Source: Simplicispira lacusdiani
Lineage (GTDB): Bacteria; Pseudomonadota; Gammaproteobacteria; Burkholderiales; Burkholderiaceae_C
Direction of reading: 5' to 3'
NCBI RefSeq assembly: GCF_003604195.1
Contig: NZ_QXGR01000009.1
Coordinates: 62,001 to 126,000, forward strand
Length of the DNA stretch: 64,000 bases
Shown: positions 50,488-58,615 of the stretch, piece by piece
Layout of the letters: each line of letters starts with the position of its first letter
Position numbering within the stretch: position 1 is the stretch's first letter
Notes under the pieces: model-generated
What the model saw: only the letters and a program-made list of their open reading frames with translations
Told to the model about the DNA's origin: nothing
Databases searched by the model: none
Program-made: the position numbers and the translations under genes

Positions 50488-50967
50488 ATGAAATTCAGGA
50501 TTGGCGAAGGCTGGGACGTGCATGCGCTGGTGCCGGGGCGCCGGCTTGTCATCGGCGGGGTGAACATTCCGCACTCCGCAGGCCTGCTGGGGCATTCCGA
50601 CGCCGACGTGCTGCTGCACGCCATCACCGACGCGCTGCTGGGCGCGGCGGCGCTGGGCGACATCGGCTCGCATTTTCCCGACACCGATGCGCAGTTCCGT
50701 GGCGCCGATTCTGTGGCGCTGCTGCAGGAAGCGGCGCGCCGCGTGCGCGCGCATGGCCATGAGATCGGCAACATCGACAGCACCGTGGTGGCGCAGGCAC
50801 CACGCCTGGTAGCGCACATTCCGGCCATGCGCGAGCGCATCGCCAGCGCCTTGGGGCTGGCGCAGGACCAGGTGAACGTGAAGGCCAAGACGGCCGAGCG
50901 CATGGGCCCGGTGGGCCAGTGCCTGGCCATCGAGGCCCGGGCCGTGGCCCTGCTCCTGAGGGTCTGA
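50488..50967 (+). CDS. ispF: 2-C-methyl-D-erythritol 2,4-cyclodiphosphate synthase IspF
   Basis: This 159-residue zinc enzyme cyclises CDP-methylerythritol phosphate in the same pathway as IspD. The metal ligands are in GEGWDVHAL and [31 protein letters not shown] and the C-terminal [13 protein letters not shown] complete the signature. It follows ispD directly, a common arrangement. Family 2 repeat copy C lies after its stop. Confidence 0.97.
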   Translation: MKFRIGEGWDVHALVPGRRLVIGGVNIPHSAGLLGHSDADVLLHAITDALLGAAALGDIGSHFPDTDAQFRGADSVALLQEAARRVRAHGHEIGNIDSTVVAQAPRLVAHIPAMRERIASALGLAQDQVNVKAKTAERMGPVGQCLAIEARAVALLLRV

Positions 50968-51009
50968 TTCCGACCGAATCGTCCGGCTGCGTATCGCCAC
51001 GGCGTTTGC

Positions 51010-51072
51010 AACGGGCGCGGCCCAGTCCAGCGGCCACCGCGCAAGGGCCGCCCCGCCACGTCACAGGGGGAT
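51010..51072 (+). repeat. Family 2 repeat, copy C, internally deleted (after the envZ stop codon)
   Basis: It retains CGCGGCCCAGTCCAGCGG, CGCGCAAGGGCCGCCCCGCC and the terminal CACAGGGGG but lacks the central hairpin segment found in copies A and B. The CACAGGGGG end lies a few bases from the envZ stop codon, in the same relative orientation as the other copies. Confidence 0.8.
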
Positions 51073-51073
51073 G

Positions 51074-52564
51074 TCAGCCCTTCTTTTGCGGCAGGTTGCG
51101 CTTGACCTGCGGGCGCTGCAGGCGCTGCTGCGGGTCGGTGCCGGCGGGCTGGTCGCTGGCGCGTTGCAGTTGCACATGGGCCACCAGGCCGCCCGAGGTG
51201 GAGTTGGCCAGGGCGAAGATGCCGCCCATGCGCTGGATGGTCTTGTCCACGATGGACAGGCCCAAACCGGCGCCGGCTGCGGCCGTGCGCGCCGCGTCGC
51301 CCCGGAAGAAAGGCTTGGTCAGGTTGGCCAGTTGCTCGGGCGAGACGCCGGGGCCATGGTCGCGCAGCTTGATCAGCACCCAGTCCTCGCGGCCCTTGGC
51401 GGCGATGTCCACCCGTGTCACGCCGGTTTCGGGCGACTTTCCGTAGCGGCGCGCGTTCTCCAGCAGGTTGGACAGGATGCGCGCCAGTTCGACCTCGTCG
51501 GCCAGCACGTTCAGGTCCTCGGGAATGGAGGTGTGGATCTGCAACTCGCGGTGGTCCTGCACCGCGTAGACGCAGGACGACACCACGGCATGCAGGTTCA
51601 CCGGCGTGAGCGTGACATGGTCGGGCCGCGCGTAGTCGAGGAACTTGTCGATGGTGGCGTCGAGCTGCACGATGTCGGCCACCATGTGTTCGCGCGCCAC
51701 ATCGTCCTCCACGCTCATCTCGGTTTCCAGGCGCAGGCGCGCCAGCGGCGTGCGCAGGTCGTGCGAGATGCCGGCGAGCATGACGGCGCGGTCCTGCTCC
51801 AGCTTGGCGAGCTTCTGGGCCATGCGGTTGAAGCCGATGTTGACCTCGCGGATCTCGCTGGTCACGGCCTCCTCGTCGAGGTGGCTGGCGGCGAAGTCAC
51901 CGTCGCGCACGCGGTTGGCGGCATAGGACAGCTGCTGCAGCGGCTGGTTGATGAGCCGAGCGATCACGGCGGCACCCGCGAGCGACAGCGCCGCCGCAGT
52001 GATCAGCCAGATCATCCAGGTCTTGCCACCCGCCGGGCTGAAACGCGAGCGGTCCATGAGCAGCCAGTTGGGGTCGCCATTGATGGTGAAGCCCACCCAC
52101 AGGCCTTTTTCGCCGTTGACGCTTTGCGCGACGATGGTGTCCGGCCCCAGGCGGCGCGTGAGTTCCTCGGTCAGGCGCTGGCCGAGGGTGGAGGGGTCGA
52201 GGTCCTCGAACCGGTCGCCCGGTTCGCGCGGCAGGATGCGCACGCCCTCCTGGTCGGCCATGGTCTTGATGAGCGAGACGCGCGCGATCGCGTCGGCGTG
52301 CACCAGCGCCGCGCGGCTGAGGTTGACGAGCGAGGCGATTTGCTGGGCCGTGTGCAGCGTGCGCGGCTCGAATTCGAGCGCGCGCAAGGTCTGCAGCCAG
52401 GCCAGGATGCTTCCCACCAGCAGCACGCCGAGCAGGAAGAAGGTGCGCCAGAACAGGCTCAGCCCGACCCGCTTGCGCGGCTCGCGCCGGCGCTCGTGCG
52501 TTTCGAGCGGGGCGGGGCTGGTGGCCTCGCCGTCGAGATGGCGTGAAGACCGGGAGGACTTCAT
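51074..52564 (-). CDS. envZ: EnvZ-type sensor histidine kinase
   Basis: This 496-residue protein has two membrane helices (about residues 38-58 and 190-215) around a periplasmic domain of some 130 residues. A HAMP domain follows (ARLINQPLQQLSYAANRV), then the phospho-acceptor histidine in GISHDLRTPLARLRLETEM and the ATPase block with LLENARRYG, DHGPGVSP, and GAGLGLSIV. It starts at MKSSRSS (52564), 22 bases after the ompR stop. Pairing with ompR suggests an osmotic or envelope signal, as in E. coli EnvZ, but the sensor domain is not a close match. Confidence 0.9.
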   Translation of the reverse strand: MKSSRSSRHLDGEATSPAPLETHERRREPRKRVGLSLFWRTFFLLGVLLVGSILAWLQTLRALEFEPRTLHTAQQIASLVNLSRAALVHADAIARVSLIKTMADQEGVRILPREPGDRFEDLDPSTLGQRLTEELTRRLGPDTIVAQSVNGEKGLWVGFTINGDPNWLLMDRSRFSPAGGKTWMIWLITAAALSLAGAAVIARLINQPLQQLSYAANRVRDGDFAASHLDEEAVTSEIREVNIGFNRMAQKLAKLEQDRAVMLAGISHDLRTPLARLRLETEMSVEDDVAREHMVADIVQLDATIDKFLDYARPDHVTLTPVNLHAVVSSCVYAVQDHRELQIHTSIPEDLNVLADEVELARILSNLLENARRYGKSPETGVTRVDIAAKGREDWVLIKLRDHGPGVSPEQLANLTKPFFRGDAARTAAAGAGLGLSIVDKTIQRMGGIFALANSTSGGLVAHVQLQRASDQPAGTDPQQRLQRPQVKRNLPQKKG

Positions 52565-52586
52565 GGATCGGTCAACGTGCGGGCGC

Positions 52587-53318
52587 TCAGCTCGTGCCGT
52601 CCGGCACGAACACGTAGCCCACGCCCCATACCGTCTGGATGTAGCGTGGCGCGGCGGCATCTTCCTCGATGAGCTTGCGCAGGCGCGAGACCTGCACGTC
52701 CAGGCTGCGGTCGAAGGGCTCGAACTCGCGGCCGCGCGCCAGCAGGGCCAGCTTCTCGCGCGACAGTGGCTGGCGCGGGTGGCGCACCAGGGCCTTGAGC
52801 ATGGCGAATTCGCCCGTGGTCAGCGGCAGCTCCTCGCCGTTTTTCTGCAGGGCGCGCGTGCCCATGTCGAAGGTGAAGGGGCCGAAGGTGACGACCTCGT
52901 TGTCGCCCGAGGGCGCGCCCGGGGCCTCTTGCGGCGGGCGGCGGCGCAGCACGGCGTGGATGCGGGCGAGCAGCTCGCGCGGGTTGAAGGGCTTGCCGAG
53001 GTAGTCGTCGGCGCCCACCTCCAGGCCGACGATGCGGTCCACGTCCTCGCCCTTGGCCGTGAGCATGACGATGGGCGTGCGGTCGTTGGCGGCGCGCAGG
53101 CGGCGGCAGATCGAGAGGCCGTCCTCGCCCGGCATCATGAGGTCGAGCACGATGAGGTCCACCGTGTCGCGCAGCAGGATGCGGTTGAGCGCCTTGCCGT
53201 CCTCGGCCAGGACGACTTCCAGGCCTTCCTGGGTCAGGTAGCGGCGCAGCAGATCGCGGATGCGGGCGTCGTCGTCCACCACCAGGATCTTGTCGGTACG
53301 GGTGCTTGTCGTGGCCAT
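52587..53318 (-). CDS. ompR: OmpR-family response regulator
   Basis: This 243-residue regulator has a receiver domain with acidic pocket VVDDDARIRDLL, phospho-acceptor aspartate in LIVLDLMMPGEDG and the lysine of LGKPFNPRELLARI. The C-terminal winged helix shows LTTGEFAMLKALV, SREKLALLARGREFEPFDRSLDVQVSRLRKLIE and TVWGVGYVFVPDG, the OmpR subgroup pattern. It is followed by envZ and together they form a two-component system. Confidence 0.93.
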   Translation of the reverse strand: MATTSTRTDKILVVDDDARIRDLLRRYLTQEGLEVVLAEDGKALNRILLRDTVDLIVLDLMMPGEDGLSICRRLRAANDRTPIVMLTAKGEDVDRIVGLEVGADDYLGKPFNPRELLARIHAVLRRRPPQEAPGAPSGDNEVVTFGPFTFDMGTRALQKNGEELPLTTGEFAMLKALVRHPRQPLSREKLALLARGREFEPFDRSLDVQVSRLRKLIEEDAAAPRYIQTVWGVGYVFVPDGTS

Positions 53319-53525
53319 GTCTTACCTCGGTCCAATTTGTAACAGCGGCCATTGTTACAAGTTTGGGCGCGAAAAACCGGGGTGCGGACGGCGATCTGAC
53401 CAACGGTTACAAGTTTTGCCGGCTGCGCACAGACATTTTCGGATTGGCGGAGTTGGCTGACACGGCGGTCCGCGCAATGCCGTTATGGTGGTTCGCCGCC
53501 ATGGCGTGTGACACAGGTTGAATGC

Positions 53526-54236
53526 ATGAAAAACACTATGAAATTAATAGCTGCTTGCGCTTTATTCATGGGCTCAGGAGCCGTTTTCTCTCAAATACCG
53601 CAGGCCGCGGCTCCGCAGAATGTGGTCCAGTTGTCGGCCGTGGGGGCTGTCGAGGTGCAGCAGGACCAGCTGGTGCTCACGCTCGGCACCACGCGCGATG
53701 GCAAGGACGCCGCCGCCGTGCAGGCGCAATTGCGCCAAGCCCTCGATGCCGCGGTGCTGGAGGCGCGGCGCCAGGCGGAGCCGGGGAAGATGGATGTGCG
53801 CACCGGCCAGTTCAGCCTGTACCCGCGCCACGGGCAGAGCGGGCAGATCACGGGCTGGCAGGGCAGCGCCGAACTGGTGCTTGAAGGGCGCGATTTCACG
53901 CGCATCACCGGCACGGCGGCGCGCGTCACGACCCTGGCGATCACCCAGGTGGGCTTTGGCCTGAGCCGGGGCGAACGCTCGCGCGCCGAGCGCGAAGCTC
54001 AGGCGCAGGCCATCGGCAACTTCCGGGGGCAGGCGTCCGATCTGGCCCAGGCTTTCGGTTTTTCAGGCTACACCTTGCGCGAGGTGGCGGTGAACAGCCA
54101 GGGCCACATGCCGGTTCCGCGTCCGCTGGCCATGCGCGCCATGGCCAAGTCGGCCATGCAGGATGCGCCCATCGCCGTGGAGCCCGGCAGGAGCACGGTG
54201 GAGGTGACCGTGTCGGGTTCGGTGCAGATGCACTGA
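53526..54236 (+). CDS. SIMPL-domain periplasmic protein with a repeat-derived signal peptide
   Basis: This 236-residue SIMPL (DUF541) protein has the pattern LSAVGAVEVQQDQLVLTLGTTRDG at the mature start and the terminal VEVTVSGSVQM strand. SIMPL proteins are periplasmic or outer-membrane-associated and poorly understood; E. coli YggE is the best known. The signal peptide (MKNTMKLIAACALFMGSGAVFSQ) is encoded by a copy of the family 1 repeat at 53534-53594, and another copy follows the gene. The start is ATG at 53526; an in-frame GTG at 53508 is an alternative. Confidence 0.88.
   Translation: MKNTMKLIAACALFMGSGAVFSQIPQAAAPQNVVQLSAVGAVEVQQDQLVLTLGTTRDGKDAAAVQAQLRQALDAAVLEARRQAEPGKMDVRTGQFSLYPRHGQSGQITGWQGSAELVLEGRDFTRITGTAARVTTLAITQVGFGLSRGERSRAEREAQAQAIGNFRGQASDLAQAFGFSGYTLREVAVNSQGHMPVPRPLAMRAMAKSAMQDAPIAVEPGRSTVEVTVSGSVQMH
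53534..53594 (+). repeat. Family 1 repeat encoding the SIMPL signal peptide
   Basis: CTATGAAATTAATAGCTGC, TTGCGCTTTATTCATG, GGAGCC, GTTTTCTCTCAAA follow the family order. It is AT-rich against the flanking coding sequence and spans codons 3-23. Confidence 0.75.
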
Positions 54237-54243
54237 GTCGTGA

Positions 54244-54300
54244 ATAAAAAAGGCCTGTAGCGCTTGTGTGGCAAGCGCTATAAGCTATTGAATCAATAGC
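54244..54300 (-). repeat. Family 1 repeat between two convergent genes, possible terminator
   Basis: On the minus strand: GCTATTGATTCAATAGC, TTATAGCGCTTG-CCACA-CAAGCGCTA, CAGGCCTTTTTTATTCA. The 9-bp stem TAGCGCTTG/CAAGCGCTA followed by a T run after the GGCC box could act as an intrinsic terminator for the 3-hydroxybutyrate dehydrogenase gene. Confidence 0.75.
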
Positions 54301-54307
54301 AAAAGGT

Positions 54308-55090
54308 TCACTGCGCGGCCCAGCCGCCGTCCATGTTCCAGGCCACGCCGCGCACGTTGTTGGCGGCGCTGGAGCAGAAGAACACGGCCAGTTCGCCCAG
54401 CTCTTCGGGTGTGGTGAATTGCTGGGAGGGCTCCTTCTCGCCCAGCAGCAGCTTTTTCGCTTCCTCGTTTGAGATGCCCAGCGCGGCGGCCTTGGCGTCC
54501 ACCTGCTTTTGCACCAGGGGCGTGAGCACCCAGCCGGGGCAGATGGCGTTGCAGGTCACACCCGTGGTGGCGGTCTCCAGCGCGGTGACCTTGGTCAGGC
54601 CGACGATGCCGTGCTTGGCCGCCACGTAGGCCGACTTCTGCGCCGAGGCCACCAGGCCGTGCACCGAGGCCACGTTGATGATGCGGCCCCAGTTGGCGGC
54701 CTTCATGGCGGGCAGCGCCAGGCGCGTGGTGTGAAAGGCGCTGGTGAGGTTGATGGCGATGATGGCGTCCCAGCGCTCGGCCGGGAAGTCCTCGATGTTG
54801 GCCACATGCTGGATGCCGGCGTTGTTGACCAGGATGTCCACGCCGCCGAAGTCCTTGGCGGCGAAGGCCATCATGTCCTCGATGTCGGCGGCGCGGCCCA
54901 TGTCGGCGCCGTGGTAGGCCACGCGGACGCCGGCGTGCGCACCCGCGGCCAGCACTTCGGCGCGCGGGCCTTCCGCATCGCCGAAACCGTTGAGCACGAC
55001 GTTCGCCCCCTGCCGCGCCAGGCTTTTGGCGATCCCCAGGCCAATGCCGCTGGTGGAGCCGGTGACGAGGGCGGTCTTGCCTTTGAGCAT
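54308..55090 (-). CDS. bdhA: 3-hydroxybutyrate dehydrogenase
   Basis: This 260-residue short-chain dehydrogenase oxidises (R)-3-hydroxybutyrate to acetoacetate in PHB breakdown. The NAD motif is TGSTSGIGLGIA, with NNAGIQHV next, the catalytic serine in INVASVHGL, and the YxxxK motif in SAYVAAKHGIVGL. GWVLTPLVQKQVD is diagnostic for D-3-hydroxybutyrate dehydrogenases of PHB-producing betaproteobacteria. With phaR in the window this supports a PHB-storing organism. Confidence 0.94.
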   Translation of the reverse strand: MLKGKTALVTGSTSGIGLGIAKSLARQGANVVLNGFGDAEGPRAEVLAAGAHAGVRVAYHGADMGRAADIEDMMAFAAKDFGGVDILVNNAGIQHVANIEDFPAERWDAIIAINLTSAFHTTRLALPAMKAANWGRIINVASVHGLVASAQKSAYVAAKHGIVGLTKVTALETATTGVTCNAICPGWVLTPLVQKQVDAKAAALGISNEEAKKLLLGEKEPSQQFTTPEELGELAVFFCSSAANNVRGVAWNMDGGWAAQ

Positions 55091-55159
55091 GGATCAATCT
55101 CCGAATGAATTACGATGCAATGAAAGAATTATCGAGCAGCGCTTTTGGGATTCGCATCC

Positions 55160-56110
55160 ATGATTGAACCTAGGCTGAACTACGTATCCTGCCCTGGCCC
55201 GGCAGCCCATCCGCAAGCGGACACTGCGGCGCAAGAGCACCGCATGGCCTGGTGGGAATGGAATGCGACCGGCGACCCGCACCATCCGCATGTGGTGGTG
55301 TGCGTGCATGGCCTCTCGCGCCAGGGGCGCGACTTCGACACGCTGGCCCGGGCCCTGTGCGGCAAGGTGCGCGTGGTGTGCCCTGATGTCGTGGGGCGCG
55401 GCGAAAGCGACCGCCTGGCCGATCCCATGGCCTATCAGCTCGGCCAGTACGCCGCCGACATGCTGACCCTGCTGGCGCACCTGCACCGCCAGGCGCCGCT
55501 GCGGACCATCGACTGGGTGGGCACCAGCATGGGTGGGCTGATCGGCATGGCCGTGTGCGGCCAGCCGGGGCTGCCGCTGCCTGTGCCGGTGCGCCGCCTG
55601 GTGCTCAACGACGTGGGGCCGGTGATCGAATGGCAGGCGCTGCAGCGCATCGGCCAGTACCTGGGCCAGAGCGTGCGCTTCGATTCGCTGCAGCAGGCGG
55701 CCGATGTGTTGTGGAGCCTTTCCACCACCTTCGGACCGCACACGCCCGAGCAGTGGCTGGAGCTGACGCGGCCCATGGTGCGTGCATTGCCCGAGGGCGG
55801 CTTTGGCCTCCACTACGACCCGGCCATCGCCGTGCCGTTCCGTGCGCTGACGCAGGAGGCCGCCGCAGCGGGCGAGGCCGCGCTGTGGCAGCTCTATGAC
55901 CACATCCAGGCGCGCACGCTGCTGTTGCGCGGCGCGCAGTCCGATCTGCTGTCGCCGCAGACGGCGCGGGCCATGGGTGAGCGCGGGCCGAAGGCGCGGC
56001 TGGTGGAGTTCGACGGCGTGGGCCATGCGCCCACCCTGGTCGCGGCGGACCAGGTGGCCGCCGTGGCGGGCTTTCTTCTTCTGGACGACGACAGCAAGGG
56101 GCCGGCATGA
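55160..56110 (+). CDS. Alpha/beta hydrolase
   Basis: This 316-residue protein has the alpha/beta hydrolase core. VVVCVHGLSRQGRDF holds the oxyanion HG motif, VGTSMGGLIGMAV contains the nucleophile serine, and GVGHAPTLVAADQ has the catalytic histidine. LLLRGAQSDLLSP likely carries the acid residue. The substrate is unknown. It ends four bases inside the relA start (ATGA), so the two genes are translationally coupled. Confidence 0.88.
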   Translation: MIEPRLNYVSCPGPAAHPQADTAAQEHRMAWWEWNATGDPHHPHVVVCVHGLSRQGRDFDTLARALCGKVRVVCPDVVGRGESDRLADPMAYQLGQYAADMLTLLAHLHRQAPLRTIDWVGTSMGGLIGMAVCGQPGLPLPVPVRRLVLNDVGPVIEWQALQRIGQYLGQSVRFDSLQQAADVLWSLSTTFGPHTPEQWLELTRPMVRALPEGGFGLHYDPAIAVPFRALTQEAAAAGEAALWQLYDHIQARTLLLRGAQSDLLSPQTARAMGERGPKARLVEFDGVGHAPTLVAADQVAAVAGFLLLDDDSKGPA

Positions 56111-58344
56111 AAACCCCTAGCGCGCGTCCGGAGGCCACGCCCACCGGCGCGCATGGCGCAGAACCCGTGCCGCAGCTCATCGCGGCCACCTCGGCCACCC
56201 TGCCCGAGCAGGTGGACGCCCTGGCGCGGGCGCGTAATTTCGCCGAGCCCCTGATCGCGGGCGAGCAGCTTGATTCGGGCGAGAACACCCTGGCCCACGC
56301 CGATGCGGTGGCCGCCATCCTCAAGGCCATTGGCGGCTCCGAGGCCATGCAGGCGGCCTGCTATCTGGTACACGCCTGCGAGCACCTGAACAAGCCGCAG
56401 GAGGTGATCGCCAAGGCCTTCGGCGAGAACTTCGCCACGCTGGCCGTGGAGACCACGCAGCTCATGCGCGTGCAGTACCAGGCGCGCGTGGCGCAGGCCT
56501 CCGGGCAACTGGTGGACGACCCCGCGGTGCAGACCGAGAACGTGCGCAAGATGCTGCTGGCCTTCTCGCGCGACCTGCGCGTGGTCATGCTGCGCCTGGC
56601 CTCGCGCCTGCAGACGCTGCGCTACTACGCGGCGAGCAAGCGCCCCGTCTCGCCGGGCATCGCGCGCGAGGCACTCCATGTGTTCGCACCGCTGGCCAAC
56701 CGCCTGGGCATCTGGCAGATCAAATGGGAGATGGAAGACCTGGCCTTCCGTTTCCTGGAGCCCGAGACCTACAAGGAGGTGGCGCGCCTGCTCGACGAGA
56801 AACGTGGCGAGCGCGAGGTCAACATGGCGCAACTGCGCGAGCGCGTGGAAACGCAGTTGCGCGCGCACAGCATCAGCGCCTCGGTGACGGGCCGGCCCAA
56901 GCACATCTACAGCATCGTCAAGAAGATGCGCGGCAAGTCGCTCAACTTCGACCAGGTGTTCGACATCCGCGCGCTGCGCGTCATCGTCCCCACGGTGAAG
57001 GACTGCTACTCGGCGCTGAGCTGGGTGCACGCGCAGTTCACGCCCATGGTGGAGGAGTTCGACGACTACATCGCCAAGCCCAAGCCCAACGGCTACCAGT
57101 CGCTGCACACCATCGTGCGCGATGAATCGGGGCGCCCCGTCGAGATCCAGATCCGCACGCAGGCCATGCACGACCACGCCGAGCACGGCGTGGCCGCGCA
57201 CTGGGCCTACAAGGAAGCGGGCCACAAAGGCTATGCGGGCGTATCGGCCAGCGGCGACTACGACGCCAAGATCGCCGTGCTGCGCCAGCTCCTGGCATGG
57301 GAGCGCGACCTGGCGGGCACGCCACAGCATGCGGGGCTGTTCGAGGATCGTATCTACGTGCTCACGCCCAACGCGGCCATCGTCGAGCTGCCCCAGGGCG
57401 CCACGCCGGTCGACTTCGCCTACGCCGTGCACACCAACGTGGGCCACCGCTGCCGGGGCGCGCGCGTCGACGGCGTGATGGTGCCGCTCAACACCCAGCT
57501 GCAGAACGGCCAGACGGTGGAGATCACCACAGCCAAGGAAGGCGGCCCGTCGCGCGACTGGCTCAATGCCGAGCTGGGCTACCTCAACAGCCACCGCGCC
57601 CGCGCCAAGGCGCGCGCCTGGTTCAATGCGCTGGCGCTGCACGAAACCGTGGCGCGCGGGCGCGAGGCGGTCGAGAAGCTCCTGCAGCGCGAGGGCAAGA
57701 CCGCGATGCGGCTCGACGACCTGGCCGGCCAGCTCGGCTTCAAGTCGGCCGATGCGCTGTTCGAGGTGGTGGGCAAGGACGAGTTCTCACTGCGCAACAT
57801 CGAGGTGCTGCTGCGCCCGCCCGAACCCCAGTTGCAGCCCGACGACTACCTGCTGCTGAAAAAAGCGCGCGTGCCCGACAAGAAGACCCCCAAGGGGGGC
57901 GTGCTGGTGGTGGGCGTCGATTCGCTGATGACGCAGCTGGCCAAGTGCTGCAAGCCGGCGCCCCCGGACGACATCCGGGGCTTCGTCACGCGCGGCAAGG
58001 GAGTCAGCATCCACCGCGCGGACTGCAGCAACTTCCGGGAGATGTCGGCGCGCAACGCCGAGCGCGTGATCGACGTGGAGTGGGGCGCCTCCAAGGCGGC
58101 GGCCACGGCATCGGTGTATCCGGTGGACGTGGCCATCGAGGCGGCCGACCGCCAGGGCCTGCTGCGCGACATCTCGGAAGTGTTCGCCAAGGAGAAGATG
58201 AACGTCATCGGCGTGCAGACGCAGTCCGTCAAGGGCACGGCGTGGATGACCTTCACCGTGGAGGTGGCCGATTCCGGGCGCCTGGGCAAGGTGCTGGGCA
58301 TCGTGGCATCGGTGCCCGGCGTGCGCTGGGCGCGCCGGCGCTGA
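56107..58344 (+). CDS. relA: RelA-type (p)ppGpp synthetase
   Basis: The 745-residue protein has the RelA/SpoT layout: degenerate HD region (about residues 55-160), synthetase (RFLEPETYKE, GRPKHIYSIVKKM, EEFDDYIAKPKPNGYQSLHT), TGS domain (IYVLTPNAAIVELPQGATPVDFAYAVHT), and C-terminal zinc-finger and ACT domains (AKCCKPAPPDDIRGFVTRGKG). The HD metal site that should read HD..ED is YLVHACEHL, so hydrolysis is unlikely, and the EFDD (not RFKD) motif near the active site is typical of monofunctional RelA. Stringent response in amino-acid starvation is the expected role. Confidence 0.94.
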   Translation: MKTPSARPEATPTGAHGAEPVPQLIAATSATLPEQVDALARARNFAEPLIAGEQLDSGENTLAHADAVAAILKAIGGSEAMQAACYLVHACEHLNKPQEVIAKAFGENFATLAVETTQLMRVQYQARVAQASGQLVDDPAVQTENVRKMLLAFSRDLRVVMLRLASRLQTLRYYAASKRPVSPGIAREALHVFAPLANRLGIWQIKWEMEDLAFRFLEPETYKEVARLLDEKRGEREVNMAQLRERVETQLRAHSISASVTGRPKHIYSIVKKMRGKSLNFDQVFDIRALRVIVPTVKDCYSALSWVHAQFTPMVEEFDDYIAKPKPNGYQSLHTIVRDESGRPVEIQIRTQAMHDHAEHGVAAHWAYKEAGHKGYAGVSASGDYDAKIAVLRQLLAWERDLAGTPQHAGLFEDRIYVLTPNAAIVELPQGATPVDFAYAVHTNVGHRCRGARVDGVMVPLNTQLQNGQTVEITTAKEGGPSRDWLNAELGYLNSHRARAKARAWFNALALHETVARGREAVEKLLQREGKTAMRLDDLAGQLGFKSADALFEVVGKDEFSLRNIEVLLRPPEPQLQPDDYLLLKKARVPDKKTPKGGVLVVGVDSLMTQLAKCCKPAPPDDIRGFVTRGKGVSIHRADCSNFREMSARNAERVIDVEWGASKAAATASVYPVDVAIEAADRQGLLRDISEVFAKEKMNVIGVQTQSVKGTAWMTFTVEVADSGRLGKVLGIVASVPGVRWARRR

Positions 58345-58423
58345 GCCGGCTTGGCGCACTTTTTTGCAATGAAGCCAGAACCGCCGTTTTTTGCTGCTAC
58401 AATCTCATCTCTCGAATACACAC

Positions 58424-58500
58424 AGGCGCGTAGCTCAGCTGGTTAGAGCACCACCTTGACATGGTGGGGGTCGTTGGTTCGAGTCCAATCGCGCCTACCA
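58424..58500 (+). tRNA. tRNA-Val (anticodon GAC)
   Basis: The acceptor stem AGGCGCG pairs with CGCGCCT. The D arm is GCTCAGCTGGTTAGAGC. The anticodon stem-loop is CCACC-TTGACAT-GGTGG with anticodon GAC, and the T arm is GTTGG-TTCGAGT-CCAAT. CCA is encoded. 77 bases. A TACAAT -10-like hexamer lies at 58398-58403 and a strong terminator follows. Confidence 0.97.
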
Positions 58501-58520
58501 ACTAACCATTGGTAATCCAA

Positions 58521-58550
58521 AAGGGCCTGCAGCACTGCAGGCCCTTTTTC
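58521..58550. terminator. Bidirectional intrinsic terminator
   Basis: AAGGGCCTGCAG-CA-CTGCAGGCCCTTTTTC forms a perfect 12-bp stem with a T run on the plus strand and an A run that becomes a short T run on the minus strand. It ends tRNA-Val and can serve the convergent chemoreceptor gene. Confidence 0.9.
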
Positions 58551-58615
58551 TTTTGCCGGATCGATGGCCCGCCGCCTTGGCCACGGCAGGCCGGCGATGT
58601 CCCGGGGCCGCTCGG

